Below the pieces are notes generated by a model that was given only the letters and a program-made list of their open reading frames with translations, did not search any database and was not told where the DNA came from. Positions 44,879-54,647 of a stretch of 64,000 bases of DNA are shown in pieces. How positions within the stretch are numbered: the first letter of the stretch is position 1; each line of letters starts with the position of its first letter. The stretch is from the NCBI GenBank assembly GCA_008501765.1, contig QQUE01000007.1, forward strand, positions 434,001-498,000. Reading direction: 5' to 3'. Origin of the DNA: Calditrichota bacterium (GTDB lineage Bacteria; Zhuqueibacterota; Zhuqueibacteria; Zhuqueibacterales; Geothermadaptataceae). Both the position numbers and the translations under genes were made by a program.

Positions 44879-45340
44879 TCAGGATTTCCTTGCTTTGTGT
44901 ATAAAATAATCGAGGCCAATTAACTGGCTGGTCGGGAAAAGTGCCAAAATAAGAAGGGCCAATAACTCGATCAGATTTCCATCAATAAATAAATTGCCGC
45001 TCAAAAATGGCGGGATTGCACTGTAATACAGCAATAGTATCAGCGCGCCGGCGAAACTAGCGGTTCGTGCGAATAATCCGGCAATCAGACCGACACCGAT
45101 CAGTATTTGTCCCCAAATATTGCATAAATCTACCATGGCTAATTTGTTCGCATTTTCGACGACAGAGTGATAAAAATCTGCAAATAAACCATTCGATTGC
45201 AACAAAAATCCGGCTGATGTCCAGTCAGGATTGAAAAACTTTTCCAGTCCAAGAAAAAGAAAATGATAGCCGATCACCACTCTCAAAAGGACAAGAATTG
45301 TGAGTTGGCTTTTGGTGAATTGATTCGAGTTTTCGTGCAT
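44879..45340 (-). CDS. DoxX-family membrane protein
   Basis: 153 residues from the ATG at 45340 (AAGG nine bases upstream; a TTG at 45358 is an alternative). Four membrane segments: ILVLLRVVIGYHFLFLGLEKF, the NIWGQILIGVGLIAGLFAR pair, AGALILLLYYSAIPPFL, and LLALLILALFP. DoxX members are linked to thiosulfate:quinone oxidoreductase in archaea and to redox complexes elsewhere. It lies two bases before the Tat-exported oxidoreductase gene: strong coupling. A role as electron outlet for that enzyme is an inference. Confidence 0.85.
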   Translation of the reverse strand: MHENSNQFTKSQLTILVLLRVVIGYHFLFLGLEKFFNPDWTSAGFLLQSNGLFADFYHSVVENANKLAMVDLCNIWGQILIGVGLIAGLFARTASFAGALILLLYYSAIPPFLSGNLFIDGNLIELLALLILALFPTSQLIGLDYFIHKARKS

Positions 45341-45516
45341 TTTGAAATGCCTTATCAAAATATTATTAAATGAGAATCGAACTGTTAAACAATAAATCGT
45401 TTTATCCTGTTTAATTCACTGTTTACAAATTATAACAGAATATGAATAACACAAATATGCATTTAAATTTTTCACGACTATCAGACCTGATTTTCTAAAA
45501 ATATTTATTCGTGAAA

Positions 45517-46188
45517 TTATCGAACAATCTTTTGGGGAAACTCAGTGGTAGTACCCAGGTCTAAAATCCTGATATTCCGCCACTTCACTTCAACGCCATC
45601 TTTGGGCTTTGAATGCACCTGCAAAGCGATAAATCCCTCGGCGGTCATCGAATCAACCAGATTTACTGCAGGAACGCCGTTTAACCAGGTGCGAATGGAA
45701 GAACCCATCGCTTCGATGTGAAGCATGTTCCATTCCCCGTGCTTAAAAGCGCTCCGTGCGGCTTCGTTATTACGTAAATCATAGAGCCAGCCACGGCGGC
45801 CCTCTTCGTAAATTCCCGCGGTCCAGGCTCGACTTGAGGGATCGATTTCAACTTGATAGCCGTGGACGCGGCCGTTTTTGTAGGATTCCAAGCTATTGCT
45901 GCGTATTTGAATACCGGAATTCATCTCATCATCAACCAGGAATTCGACTTCAAGTATAAAATTGCTATAGGTTTTTTCGGTGCATAAAAAACTGTTCGGC
46001 GTTCCTTTTACAGAAATGCCAACGATAGTGCCGTTTTCGACTTTATATTGTGCTTCGCCTCCGCGCTGCTGCCAGCCGGCCAGCGTTTTGCCATCGAACA
46101 AATATTCCCATTGAGAATTGAGACGGTTTCCTGCAAATACAGCAACGCTGATCAAACAAAGTCCAATTGATATAATTTTTTTGTACAT
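45517..46188 (-). CDS. DUF1080 protein (3-keto-glycoside hydrolase family)
   Basis: 223 residues, a single exported jelly-roll domain. Signal peptide at 1-20 ([15 protein letters not shown]). Family landmarks: [64 protein letters not shown], and a closing [16 protein letters not shown]1080 members include enzymes that split 3-keto-disaccharides. It is followed, after about 175 bases, by the DoxX and Tat oxidoreductase genes. Full family length. Confidence 0.88.
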   Translation of the reverse strand: MYKKIISIGLCLISVAVFAGNRLNSQWEYLFDGKTLAGWQQRGGEAQYKVENGTIVGISVKGTPNSFLCTEKTYSNFILEVEFLVDDEMNSGIQIRSNSLESYKNGRVHGYQVEIDPSSRAWTAGIYEEGRRGWLYDLRNNEAARSAFKHGEWNMLHIEAMGSSIRTWLNGVPAVNLVDSMTAEGFIALQVHSKPKDGVEVKWRNIRILDLGTTTEFPQKIVR

Positions 46189-46315
46189 ACAATTTTGCCT
46201 TTTTCAAATTAGTGAAAATTATACTATTTTGATGTAAATTTTTGTAATTATTCCAACCTGATTTGTTTTCTTACAAATGTAGCTGTTAGCAAGCGGCTTG
46301 GGTTGTCCGCCGCCA

Positions 46316-47260
46316 TCAAAGTTTGAATGATTTCCAATCTATCTCTGTTATTCTTCCATTTATTATTTTTTCAAATGCAAAACCAGTTTCTTGCAATTCC
46401 CTTGAATCATTTTTTGTCCGTTGATATTGCACAACCATTCTTGTTGGATGTTTAAATACATGGACTTGAATAAATCCGCTGTCGCTACTATTGCCAATGG
46501 CACCGGTATTAATCGCCAGTGCACCTGAATCTCCCCCATCACCTAAATAATTATATTTATTGTACGTGTGGGTATTTGCATCTAAGACCAAATCTGCCTT
46601 TTTGAGTATTTTTAATTTTCTTTCTTCACTAAGTTTTTCCACCCAGAAGTGTGTGTGCGCAAGGATAACAATTATATCATTGTCTGTCTTGTGTATGCTA
46701 TCCAAGGTGTCCATGAGATATTTTCTTGAACTTTCGTTAAATGCAATGACAGGGTCCGTCGGGGTGTCTGAATAATGCAGCTGAATTATATGAACTTTTA
46801 TGCCCTCATATTCTTCAATGGCATAATACTCACTTTTATTGTTTCTGATCTTTACATTTTTTCTACTGGATAAATCAACATATTCCAGAATTGCAGCCCC
46901 AGCGAACAAGTCAGCTTGCTCTTCACCCCAAAATTCATTTTCACCATCGGCAACATTGGGATAAAAATGATTATGCCACAAACTGTCATCGGTCATTAAA
47001 GATAGAAACGGATTGGCCCTGTTATCTTTTACATGATCTCCAAGGCCAAGAATAAAGCGATCTCCAGCATCTCTTATCCAATTATCGCATTTAGCCATGT
47101 GTGGATTTTCTATTGAATAACCTTTATTATCACTCATTACCGAAAAACTGAACGCAGCTGTCCTGTCAAGTTCTCGTATATTGGTTTGTGCCGATAATTG
47201 GACAATCGAAGTGAACAATATAAAAAGCAAGAATTTAATAATCTTCTCTAAAATCTGCAT
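46316..47260 (-). CDS. Exported divergent metallophosphoesterase-like protein
   Basis: 314 residues from the ATG at 47260 (AAGGGAAGT right upstream; the open frame extends further but inside the neighbouring gene). Signal peptide at 1-24 (FLLFILFTSIVQLSAQ). Calcineurin-like metal motifs are recognisable but altered: MSDNKG in place of D-x-H, GLGDHVKD for GD, ADGENE for GNHE, VILAHTHFW and DANTHTYNK for GHxH. Its start overlaps the anchor protein's stop by 26 bases. Activity is uncertain because several ligands differ. Confidence 0.65.
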   Translation of the reverse strand: MQILEKIIKFLLFILFTSIVQLSAQTNIRELDRTAAFSFSVMSDNKGYSIENPHMAKCDNWIRDAGDRFILGLGDHVKDNRANPFLSLMTDDSLWHNHFYPNVADGENEFWGEEQADLFAGAAILEYVDLSSRKNVKIRNNKSEYYAIEEYEGIKVHIIQLHYSDTPTDPVIAFNESSRKYLMDTLDSIHKTDNDIIVILAHTHFWVEKLSEERKLKILKKADLVLDANTHTYNKYNYLGDGGDSGALAINTGAIGNSSDSGFIQVHVFKHPTRMVVQYQRTKNDSRELQETGFAFEKIINGRITEIDWKSFKL

Positions 47261-47828
47261 ACTTCCCTTCGATTTTAAGCGTGAGTACCATCGGTTTTTG
47301 GGTTCGGTTTTTATACCACCAGCCATGCCTTCCATCACAAAACGCTTTGAGAATTCCTTTATCTTCATTTTTTGAGCCTTCGCTGTATGTAAACTCTTCT
47401 CCCGAATCGGTGTGCGCGCTGAAGTAAACAGCCTCACCATCTGTGGACCATTCGTAGCTAATTTGGTCACCCTTTTTCATAAAAACTTTCAGTTCTCTGC
47501 CTTCGTTCGCTTTCAGAGCAATTTTTATTTCACCCTTTTGTGAAATATAATTTGTTGGTTTTGCATCACTCTGGGCAATTGACATTTGTTCCACTTTGGC
47601 GTTTTTATCGGACTCTGCTGCAATTCGTTCCTGTGCAAGTTCAGTCTTAATATCTCCCATCCGTTTTAAGCCGAGCATTTCTCCAATCCCGGAAGGATCG
47701 ATCCCATATTCGGCAGGAAGCACAGTCGTTACGAGAATAACTCCCGCAATAACTATTGCTAAAACTGTTGATTTTAAAAGTTTTACTGCAGAAGGAAGTT
47801 CACTATTTGTGCTATGATTATTTTCCAT
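47235..47828 (-). CDS. Transmembrane anchor protein associated with HupE/UreJ-like protein
   Basis: 197 residues with one membrane segment (about 22-40: VLAIVIAGVILVTTVLP) and then AEYGIDPSGIGEMLGLKRMG, a hallmark of the 'transmembrane anchor protein' family that accompanies HupE/UreJ-type genes. The outer part is a small beta domain (IKIALKANEGRELKVFMKKGDQ). Function unknown. It lies 22 bases after the HupE-like gene and overlaps the phosphoesterase-like gene. The outer domain could sense or bind a ligand at the membrane face. Confidence 0.75.
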   Translation of the reverse strand: MENNHSTNSELPSAVKLLKSTVLAIVIAGVILVTTVLPAEYGIDPSGIGEMLGLKRMGDIKTELAQERIAAESDKNAKVEQMSIAQSDAKPTNYISQKGEIKIALKANEGRELKVFMKKGDQISYEWSTDGEAVYFSAHTDSGEEFTYSEGSKNEDKGILKAFCDGRHGWWYKNRTQKPMVLTLKIEGKYADFREDY

Positions 47829-47850
47829 TGTTATTTTCCTGGTCTTTAGT

Positions 47851-48564
47851 TTATGAAATAAAATATCCGGCTAATTGGTACCCTACGAATACAAACCCAC
47901 CAGCCATCAAAGCAACATTTGCCCTGTACGCATGCTGAATAAAATTACCAAAACGACGCCAATAGCTAATTAAAATAAAAATAACAATCAGTCCCAAAAT
48001 TTGACCGATCTCAACTCCAACGTTAAAAGCGATAAGGTTTGGGATTAATCCATCCGGTGAAACTTGATATTCAATAATTTTGGTGGCCAGTCCAAATCCG
48101 TGAATGAGGCCAAAAACGTGCGTCGCTAATTTGGTGCTGGGCTGAAAGCCAAACCATCGTTCGTAGGCACCCATATTGTCGAGTGCTTTATAGACGATTG
48201 AAAATCCTATAATTGCATCAATGATGTATGCATTTATTGAGACTTCAAAAAGAACACCGGAAATAAGGGTAATCGAGTGTCCAACAGCAAAAAGAGTGAC
48301 ATAGATGCTGATATCTTTTAGCCGGTACAAAAAGAATATCACCCCAAATAAGAACGATAAATGGTCGTAGCCGGTAATCATATGTTTGGCGCCAAGATAG
48401 ATAAATGCCATGAGCATTCTTCCGGAGCTGGCCTGGATAAATCCTTTATCGCCATCAGTTACGCCATGAGCTAAAGCATCGACTGCAAGAAGAAACAGCA
48501 GCAGAACCCAGAAAAACACAAATGAATTCTTTCGCTTAAATACTTGTTTTATAAAATCTACCAC
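47851..48564 (-). CDS. HupE/UreJ-family membrane protein
   Basis: 237 residues, about six to seven membrane segments. Motifs: GYDHLSFLFGV (64-74), FAVGHSITL, HVFGLIHGFGLATKI, and FNVGVEIGQILGL. Conserved His and Asp residues lie within the membrane, as in HupE/UreJ nickel or cobalt transporters. No hydrogenase or urease genes are near, so the metal (if any) is unknown. First gene of the HupE - anchor - phosphoesterase set. Confidence 0.82.
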   Translation of the reverse strand: MVDFIKQVFKRKNSFVFFWVLLLFLLAVDALAHGVTDGDKGFIQASSGRMLMAFIYLGAKHMITGYDHLSFLFGVIFFLYRLKDISIYVTLFAVGHSITLISGVLFEVSINAYIIDAIIGFSIVYKALDNMGAYERWFGFQPSTKLATHVFGLIHGFGLATKIIEYQVSPDGLIPNLIAFNVGVEIGQILGLIVIFILISYWRRFGNFIQHAYRANVALMAGGFVFVGYQLAGYFIS

Positions 48565-48629
48565 AAAATAACCTCCTGTTGATTCTTAATTTTGGCATAT
48601 CAGGCAAAATTCCCTGGCATGCCGGATTT

Positions 48630-51272
48630 TTATTGCAATTCAAATGTCTCTGATAGTCGAATATCCCTTGACGAGCGGCCGATTAATATCTCAAATTCAC
48701 CTGGTTCAGCAACCCATTTTTTTGCTTTTTCATCATAAAACGAGAGCGCTGATTTATCGATTTTCAGGGTGACTGTTCTGCTCTCGCCTGCTTTCAGACT
48801 GACACGGGCCATACCTTTTAAAGCTTTAACTTCCCGTTTCACACTCGCTTTTTTATCGCGCACGTAGAGTTGTGCTACTTCATCGGCATCGATTTTTCCC
48901 GTGTTCGACAGGCTAAATGAAATTTCCAGTGTATCTGACTTACTTATTTTATTGGCGGATAGATTTAAATTTGAATAGGCAAAAGATGTATAAGAAAGTC
49001 CGTAGCCAAATGGAAATAAAGGCTCAATATTTTCCTTATCAAAATGGCGGTAGCCGACAAATATACCTTCGGAATACTCGGCTTTGTCTCTGTCCCCGGG
49101 ATAGGTTTTCGCTACAGCGGAATCTTCCCATTTCCGGGGAAAAGTGATTGGCAGTTTCCCGGATGGAGAAATATCGCCGAATAATATATCAGCCAGGGCA
49201 TTGCCACCCTCCTGCCCGGGATAGAGCGCATCGAGCACGACCGGGACCTGATTCAGCCACGGATCCATCGTAATTGGTGTGGCGCCATAAAGAACGACAA
49301 TCGTATTTTTATTGACAGCAGCCACTGCTTGAATCAAATCGATTTGTGCTTTTGGCAAGCTCAGTCTATCACGATCTTTTGCCTCGCCTTCCATTTCTTT
49401 GTTCAAACCCATGCACATAAAAACCACATCCGATTTTTTGGCCAATGCCACAGCTTTTTGCGATGAATTTCCCGGTTTAAATCTTTCCATGCCGAGAATG
49501 CAGCGGCAACTGCCCCAATTTTCATAAAATTCGATTCGCAAATCATATTTTCTGTTTTTCTCAAGCTCGATCTGAGAAATCTTGTATTTTCCCGGAGCCT
49601 GGTCTGTCCAGGCATCGATTACCAAGGCGCCATCGAGATAAAGACGCACACCGTTGTCGGCTTTTAATCCGATATCGTACCAGCCGTCACCGGGAGATTG
49701 CAATTGTCCGGTCCACCGTGCCGACCACGTATCGGTGTCGATAATTTCCGGATCGGGCGATCCTTTTTCATTGGGATTTCGAAAGGCGCCATACCCCCAA
49801 TCGAAATTTATTTGCTTTTCTTTTTGCGTTAAATCCGGCGTGCCTTCGAGGTCACGATTGTTAAAATATTCAGCCCAAAGGCCCTGTCCACCGCCCTTTT
49901 CGTTCGGTAAAAAGAAAGCAGATTCTGGCACCACAGGAAGCTCCATTTTCGCCTCAGCAATGCCACGTTCAAATTGAATATCTGAACATTCATCAAATTT
50001 ATTTTTTATGCCCTGCAGCGGAGAAATTCCGTAATGTCCGCCGTTGGAGCCACTGCCGCCACCATGCTGTTGTGCCACTGCTCCATTCGGGCCGATTACA
50101 GCAATCTTTTTAAAATTGTCCCGGTTTAAAGGCAACAGATTGTTTTCATTTTTAAGCAAAACTATGCTCTTTCGCGCGACCTTCAAGGCTAATTTTCGTC
50201 GAAATTCCGTGTTTGCTTGTCCTCCGTAAGAGGCAACAGATTCGTCGAATAGGCCAGCTTTGAACATGACTTGCAGAATCCGGCGTACTTTATCGTCAAT
50301 CAGCGACAGTGGCACCAATCCTCCATCCACTGCTTTGAGTAGATCAGCTCCGAAAAACCGACCGGTTGGCATCTCCAGATCGAGTCCATTTAACGCCGAC
50401 TTCACAGTACTGTGGGTGCCGCCCCAGTCAGAAACCACCACGCCGTCGAAGCCGATATCATCTTTCAAAACATCCATGAGCAAATATTTGTTTTCACCAT
50501 TAAATTCGCCCAATGTCTGATTGTAAGCCGACATAATCGTCCAGCCATCCGCTTCCTGCACCACAGCTTTGTACGCAGGCAAATAGATTTCCCGCAAGGC
50601 CCGTTCGCCCAAATTGACGTCGACACTCATTCGATTCCATTCCTGATTATTGGCGATATAGTGTTTTGTACACGTCGCAACCCGCTGACTTTGCACGCCT
50701 TTGACAAAAGCGACACCCATGCGGGACATCAAATAGGGGTCTTCGCCATAGGCCTCAAATGTTCGCCCGTTGTGCGGCGCTCTGGCGATATTTATGCAAG
50801 GAGCCAAAATCATGTTATATCCCAAGTCCCGGGTTTCCGCGCCGATAGATTGTGCCACTTCTTCCATAAGCGTCTCGTCAAATGTCGCGGCAAGATTTAT
50901 GGCAGCCGAATAATTTGTGGCGCCACCTTTCCCGTTCGGTCCGAGCGGGCCGTCAGTCATCACAAGTTGCGGGATGCCCAAACGAATATTTTTGCGTGTT
51001 TTTGAGAGAAAATTGACAGCCCGCAGGATTTTAGCCGGGCTTTCGATTGAAAGATTGTTGTTGGTGGCCTCCGCACTCTCTTCTCCAGATTCGCCACTCA
51101 ACATTTTTATTTTCTCCTCAAGTGTCATGCGTTGCATAAGATCGGCAACGCGCTCAACCATTGGTATTTTATAATTTTTGTATGGCGGGATGGCGCTTTC
51201 TTGCCCCAAAATTGCCGTGTTGGCTGCTAAAGTGAAAATAAGTACAATCAATTTCAGAGAAGATTTTTTCAT
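48630..51272 (-). CDS. GH3 beta-glycosidase with PA14 insert
   Basis: 880 residues from the ATG at 51272; an in-frame GTG at 51290 lacks a ribosome site. Signal peptide at 1-24 (ending AILGQ). N-terminal GH3 barrel with the nucleophile D282 in GVVVSDWGGTH; second domain (KSIVLLKNENNLLPL, NKNTIVVLYGATP); a PA14 insertion at about 440-570 (GLWAEYFNNRDLEG, DNGVRLYLDGALVIDAW); C-terminal fibronectin-like domain (GEFEILIGRSSRDI). It removes terminal beta-sugars, probably glucose. PA14 inserts are typical of exported GH3 enzymes acting on plant polymers. Confidence 0.94.
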   Translation of the reverse strand: MKKSSLKLIVLIFTLAANTAILGQESAIPPYKNYKIPMVERVADLMQRMTLEEKIKMLSGESGEESAEATNNNLSIESPAKILRAVNFLSKTRKNIRLGIPQLVMTDGPLGPNGKGGATNYSAAINLAATFDETLMEEVAQSIGAETRDLGYNMILAPCINIARAPHNGRTFEAYGEDPYLMSRMGVAFVKGVQSQRVATCTKHYIANNQEWNRMSVDVNLGERALREIYLPAYKAVVQEADGWTIMSAYNQTLGEFNGENKYLLMDVLKDDIGFDGVVVSDWGGTHSTVKSALNGLDLEMPTGRFFGADLLKAVDGGLVPLSLIDDKVRRILQVMFKAGLFDESVASYGGQANTEFRRKLALKVARKSIVLLKNENNLLPLNRDNFKKIAVIGPNGAVAQQHGGGSGSNGGHYGISPLQGIKNKFDECSDIQFERGIAEAKMELPVVPESAFFLPNEKGGGQGLWAEYFNNRDLEGTPDLTQKEKQINFDWGYGAFRNPNEKGSPDPEIIDTDTWSARWTGQLQSPGDGWYDIGLKADNGVRLYLDGALVIDAWTDQAPGKYKISQIELEKNRKYDLRIEFYENWGSCRCILGMERFKPGNSSQKAVALAKKSDVVFMCMGLNKEMEGEAKDRDRLSLPKAQIDLIQAVAAVNKNTIVVLYGATPITMDPWLNQVPVVLDALYPGQEGGNALADILFGDISPSGKLPITFPRKWEDSAVAKTYPGDRDKAEYSEGIFVGYRHFDKENIEPLFPFGYGLSYTSFAYSNLNLSANKISKSDTLEISFSLSNTGKIDADEVAQLYVRDKKASVKREVKALKGMARVSLKAGESRTVTLKIDKSALSFYDEKAKKWVAEPGEFEILIGRSSRDIRLSETFELQ

Positions 51273-51296
51273 TGGATTTTTCTTTCGCACTAAAAT

Positions 51297-53231
51297 TTAT
51301 TGGGCATCTAATTTGTAAATATGCACATCGAGTGGATTAAATGTATCCGTTAACACGCCTTGCTTTAATTGAATATTCCGATTTTCGCCAACAACTTCAA
51401 CCGCACTACTGAAACCGGATGGCAATTTAAAAGCGGGCAAATGTGTTTTAGTTTTAGATTGGTTTGCGGCCAGCAGGAAAGTACCGATTGGGCTCGATTT
51501 CAAGATATGTTCGATATTTTCGTTTTCCTGTTTCAATTTAACCTGCACCCCAAAACCTTCGGCCATAAAAAGTGGCGCTAATTGATTAATTTCAGATAAC
51601 ATATTTTTGTGTGCCTGCCATAATTCCGGATCATCGGCCGGCAAATATTGGCCATATCCCTTGTAAGTATACCACAACAGTCCACGCGCTCCTTTTATGA
51701 GCGAAATATAAGTCATGAACCGATGTTCATGCGGCGTTGGACGCCGTTGTCCCGGCCATTTAAACATTTGTCCGCAATGCCACACCGGCTGGTCACCATC
51801 GGAGGCAGCGTAGGCATCGGCGATGTTTTTTCCCACGTGGGTTATATTTCCGTGAGCGACCGGATAGGTGTCCACGGATAAAATATCGCAGCAGCGACCG
51901 AACGTTTTGTAAACGTCCGGATTTGTGATGACTAAATAAGATGGATGAACAGAATCGGCCGCAAAAGCTGCATTATATAAATTATAAATGTAAAGCAAAT
52001 CCGCCCGGTTATAACCCGGTTCATCGAATAACATCCACGAAAGTACGGCGGGGTGATCTTTATGTATGGTGATTTTATCACGCACTTCTTCGATTGTTCC
52101 GTGAACAGGAACCGTAGCTAGCAATCCGGCTGCATGCACTTTGTCAAGATTTTCAACAGAGGCAACTACGAAATTATACCCAGCATTTCGCAGTTTCGAA
52201 TAGTCTTCGACCGGGGCGCCATAAGTACCAATCGGCAAAAATGGTTTGCCATTCTTAGCAATGGGTAAAAGGCGTTTTCCGAGATTGGCCGGGCGTGCAT
52301 GCCTTTCCAATTTTCCTTTGAAATGCCTTGTTTCGGAGACAATTAAACCAGCACTCTTTGCCGGAAAAGTGGCCTTTGCAGTAAAAAAACCTGGTGGAAT
52401 TTCATTCAACGGGAAGGCCGCTTCAAATCCTGGATTTACAGATTTTTCAGCCACTTTTCCGGCTTTCTCATGAAATATCTCAATCTTTACCTCTTGTCCG
52501 GGATTAAATGTGCTGATTTTATAAGCTTCGCCAAAGCGGGTGACTAACGAATCTTTGAGGGAAACCACAGATAAAATTTTATGCTTTTCAATGTCATTTC
52601 TAAGCGTGGAAAGCGTTGAATCATAATGTAAAAATCGGGCGACGAAACCAAAGTCGCCGGCTCCTTCATCAATTTTTAGCAGGAGATTATTTAAACCTTT
52701 ATTCAGCATGACCGGCACAAAATCATCATCTTTTTTTAACCAGCGGCCATTGCGGGGATGGTGCTCATGAATTTTCTCTCCATTGAGAAATACCTGAATT
52801 CCATCGTTGCTGCCCACCGCGAGAATGGTCTTTTGCTTCACAGGACTTTTTACCTGCGTGAAAGCATAAGCAACAACCAGATCGTTGGGTGAAAGTATGT
52901 CATTTAACGGTATTTTATCTGATTTACTTTCGTATAAAAACCAGCTTGATTTTGAACCGCTTTCTTTATGATGGAATCCCTGGCCTGCTGTCGGCTGTGC
53001 TTTAGATTCTCCGCCCATATCACTTAAATAATCTGTGTAAAATCCAACACATTCGACGCCGTGTTTATAATCGACTTTAGCACAAATCGTGCAATTGGGG
53101 AAAGGCGTGCTCAACAACCAGTTTTTAATGTATTTACCAGACTCATAATTGAAAACTAAATTTTCACTTGTAAAAGCTGTAGTTGACCACAGAATCAGCA
53201 GCAGGCAATAGCACAATATCTTTCGAAACAT
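51297..53231 (-). CDS. Exported glycoside hydrolase-like protein (clan A-type barrel with N-terminal jelly roll)
   Basis: 644 residues from the ATG at 53231 (GGAG about 12 bases upstream; a GTG at 53249 is possible). Signal peptide at 1-21. N-terminal jelly-roll module at about 25-190 (VGSNDGIQVFLNGEKIHEHH, LNKGLNNLLLKIDEG), related to the protein cut by the right window edge. Barrel part at about 320-560: FLPIGTYGAP, FVVASVENLD, AVLSWMLFDEP (candidate acid/base Glu), ILSVDTYPV, ARGLLWYTYKG. No CAZy family recognised. It lies 24 bases before GH3 and 34 after the propeller protein. Confidence 0.65.
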   Translation of the reverse strand: MFRKILCYCLLLILWSTTAFTSENLVFNYESGKYIKNWLLSTPFPNCTICAKVDYKHGVECVGFYTDYLSDMGGESKAQPTAGQGFHHKESGSKSSWFLYESKSDKIPLNDILSPNDLVVAYAFTQVKSPVKQKTILAVGSNDGIQVFLNGEKIHEHHPRNGRWLKKDDDFVPVMLNKGLNNLLLKIDEGAGDFGFVARFLHYDSTLSTLRNDIEKHKILSVVSLKDSLVTRFGEAYKISTFNPGQEVKIEIFHEKAGKVAEKSVNPGFEAAFPLNEIPPGFFTAKATFPAKSAGLIVSETRHFKGKLERHARPANLGKRLLPIAKNGKPFLPIGTYGAPVEDYSKLRNAGYNFVVASVENLDKVHAAGLLATVPVHGTIEEVRDKITIHKDHPAVLSWMLFDEPGYNRADLLYIYNLYNAAFAADSVHPSYLVITNPDVYKTFGRCCDILSVDTYPVAHGNITHVGKNIADAYAASDGDQPVWHCGQMFKWPGQRRPTPHEHRFMTYISLIKGARGLLWYTYKGYGQYLPADDPELWQAHKNMLSEINQLAPLFMAEGFGVQVKLKQENENIEHILKSSPIGTFLLAANQSKTKTHLPAFKLPSGFSSAVEVVGENRNIQLKQGVLTDTFNPLDVHIYKLDAQ

Positions 53232-53283
53232 CTTCTCAATTCTCCTCACTTTTCACTTTTTCTGTGCTCAATAAATATCCACT

Positions 53284-54336
53284 TCATGACATCTTTATTC
53301 GATACAGGCGTACTTCATGGGAATTATTCGGCCTGGCGACTTCGGCATAAACCCAGATTTCACCATCAACCCACATCCAGTGAGAGTAACGAAATGTGTG
53401 AAAATCGCCAGGAGTCGAGCTGAGCGCCAGTGGCGATTCACGGGTCAGGTCTGTGATTTTATGCAAATCAAAAGTAAAACCGAAACCTGTCCCTACATTG
53501 TAAACCGGATCAAACCATTGGCTGCTCGAGCCTTCATAAACGAATAAATATCCCACACTCAGCGGCAGCACTGAAGCCGGGCGGATAAAAAAATTATGCC
53601 AGTTATGCAGGTCCATCACCGGCTGATTTATATCCCCAACCGGCAACCACTTTTCACCGTCGATGCTTTCGAAATGAAATATGCGCTCGTTTTGGCGGAT
53701 ATAGCCGATGACAAAACAGTGGTATTTTCCGTCCGTAAAAATAATAAACGGATCTTTGTACTCCTTCACCGAAACGTCCCGGGGGTAGCGACGTGCGGGC
53801 GCTTTGATGACAACCCGAGCAGTCGAAGGGTCAATTTTAGTCAAGTCTACAACATCATCGAATTTCATTATTGCCCACGGACCTCCCTGCCACGGGCCGC
53901 AAAAATACAATTTGAACTTGTTTGTTTGTGGATCCAGAACGAGCGCAGGGCGCTCAAAACCAGGAATGGGAATTTGTGTTCGGTGGATGAAGTGAACTTG
54001 TGTGAAATCAATTCCATTTTTGCTTTTCAAAATACGCAGCTCGTATCCACGCAGGCCGCGGGGGAATTCCGGTGAACGCATTCGACAAACCATCCAGAAA
54101 GTCCCATTTTTATCTCGAGCAACTGTCGGCGCCCCTGCCCACCATTCAGCTTCATTTTTGTCAGGTTCGAGGACAACTTCGAAATCATAAAATTTTGCTG
54201 AAAAATTTTCCAATGAGGGTGCAATTTGCGGGATTGGGCCATCCCATTTTTGTTCCTGTGCACACAGCAAAACCGGCAGCGCTAACAGGAGAAAAACAAG
54301 GTATAGTGAATTATTTTCACGCATATTTTCCCTCAT
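53284..54336 (-). CDS. Exported five-bladed propeller protein (GH43/GH117-like)
   Basis: 350 residues. Signal peptide at about 9-26 (LVFLLLALPVLLCAQ). Repeated blade pattern of glycosidases of the GH43/GH130 kind: WAGAPTVARDKNGTFWMVCR, RPALVLDPQTNKFKLYFCGP, YKDPFIIFTDGKYHCFVIG, FESIDGEKWLPVG. Acidic residues at the blade starts (AP, ERP, KDP) would be in the active site. The sugar is unknown; arabinan or a galactan side chain is conceivable in this cluster. Downstream of the DUF6807 gene across a MITE-like element. Confidence 0.6.
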   Translation of the reverse strand: MRENMRENNSLYLVFLLLALPVLLCAQEQKWDGPIPQIAPSLENFSAKFYDFEVVLEPDKNEAEWWAGAPTVARDKNGTFWMVCRMRSPEFPRGLRGYELRILKSKNGIDFTQVHFIHRTQIPIPGFERPALVLDPQTNKFKLYFCGPWQGGPWAIMKFDDVVDLTKIDPSTARVVIKAPARRYPRDVSVKEYKDPFIIFTDGKYHCFVIGYIRQNERIFHFESIDGEKWLPVGDINQPVMDLHNWHNFFIRPASVLPLSVGYLFVYEGSSSQWFDPVYNVGTGFGFTFDLHKITDLTRESPLALSSTPGDFHTFRYSHWMWVDGEIWVYAEVARPNNSHEVRLYRIKMS

Positions 54337-54385
54337 CGATCGGAATAATCAGGGCAATTTAACCATCGAAGTTATCTGCATAATT

Positions 54386-54586
54386 TTAACCCGTTGTGCA
54401 AATTTGATTTTAATTACTCTATTTCGCCTACTTCAACCGTCATTCCCGCAGGCATTTAGCGGGAATCAATATTTGTTCAAGTATTGGATCCCCGATTAAA
54501 GCATTCGGAGCCGTAGGCCGGCGTCAGCAAAATGACAAAAATTGGCAGTTTAAAGTGGATTACTTTCATTTTGCACAACGGGTTAA
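54386..54586. mobile_element. MITE-like element, copy 2 (201 bp, perfect 17-bp ends)
   Basis: TTAACCCGTTGTGCAAA (54386-54402) and its exact reverse complement (54570-54586) bound a non-coding core. The core contains a dRS3-like palindrome (ATTCCCGCAGGCATTTAGCGGGAAT, near 54442-54466) and, at 54515-54542, the AGGCCGGCGTCAGCAAAATG block shared with copy 1. It occupies most of the gap between the DUF6807 and propeller genes, so it interrupts the saccharide gene row. Confidence 0.8.
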
Positions 54587-54647
54587 TTTTACAATTTTAA
54601 GCAGACAACTCCGCTTTAACTGCAAACTTATTGAATTCAGGAAAAAA

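Noticed and set aside
50412-51005. 197-codon plus-strand open frame inside GH3
   Set aside because: Shadow frame opposite the conserved GH3 barrel.
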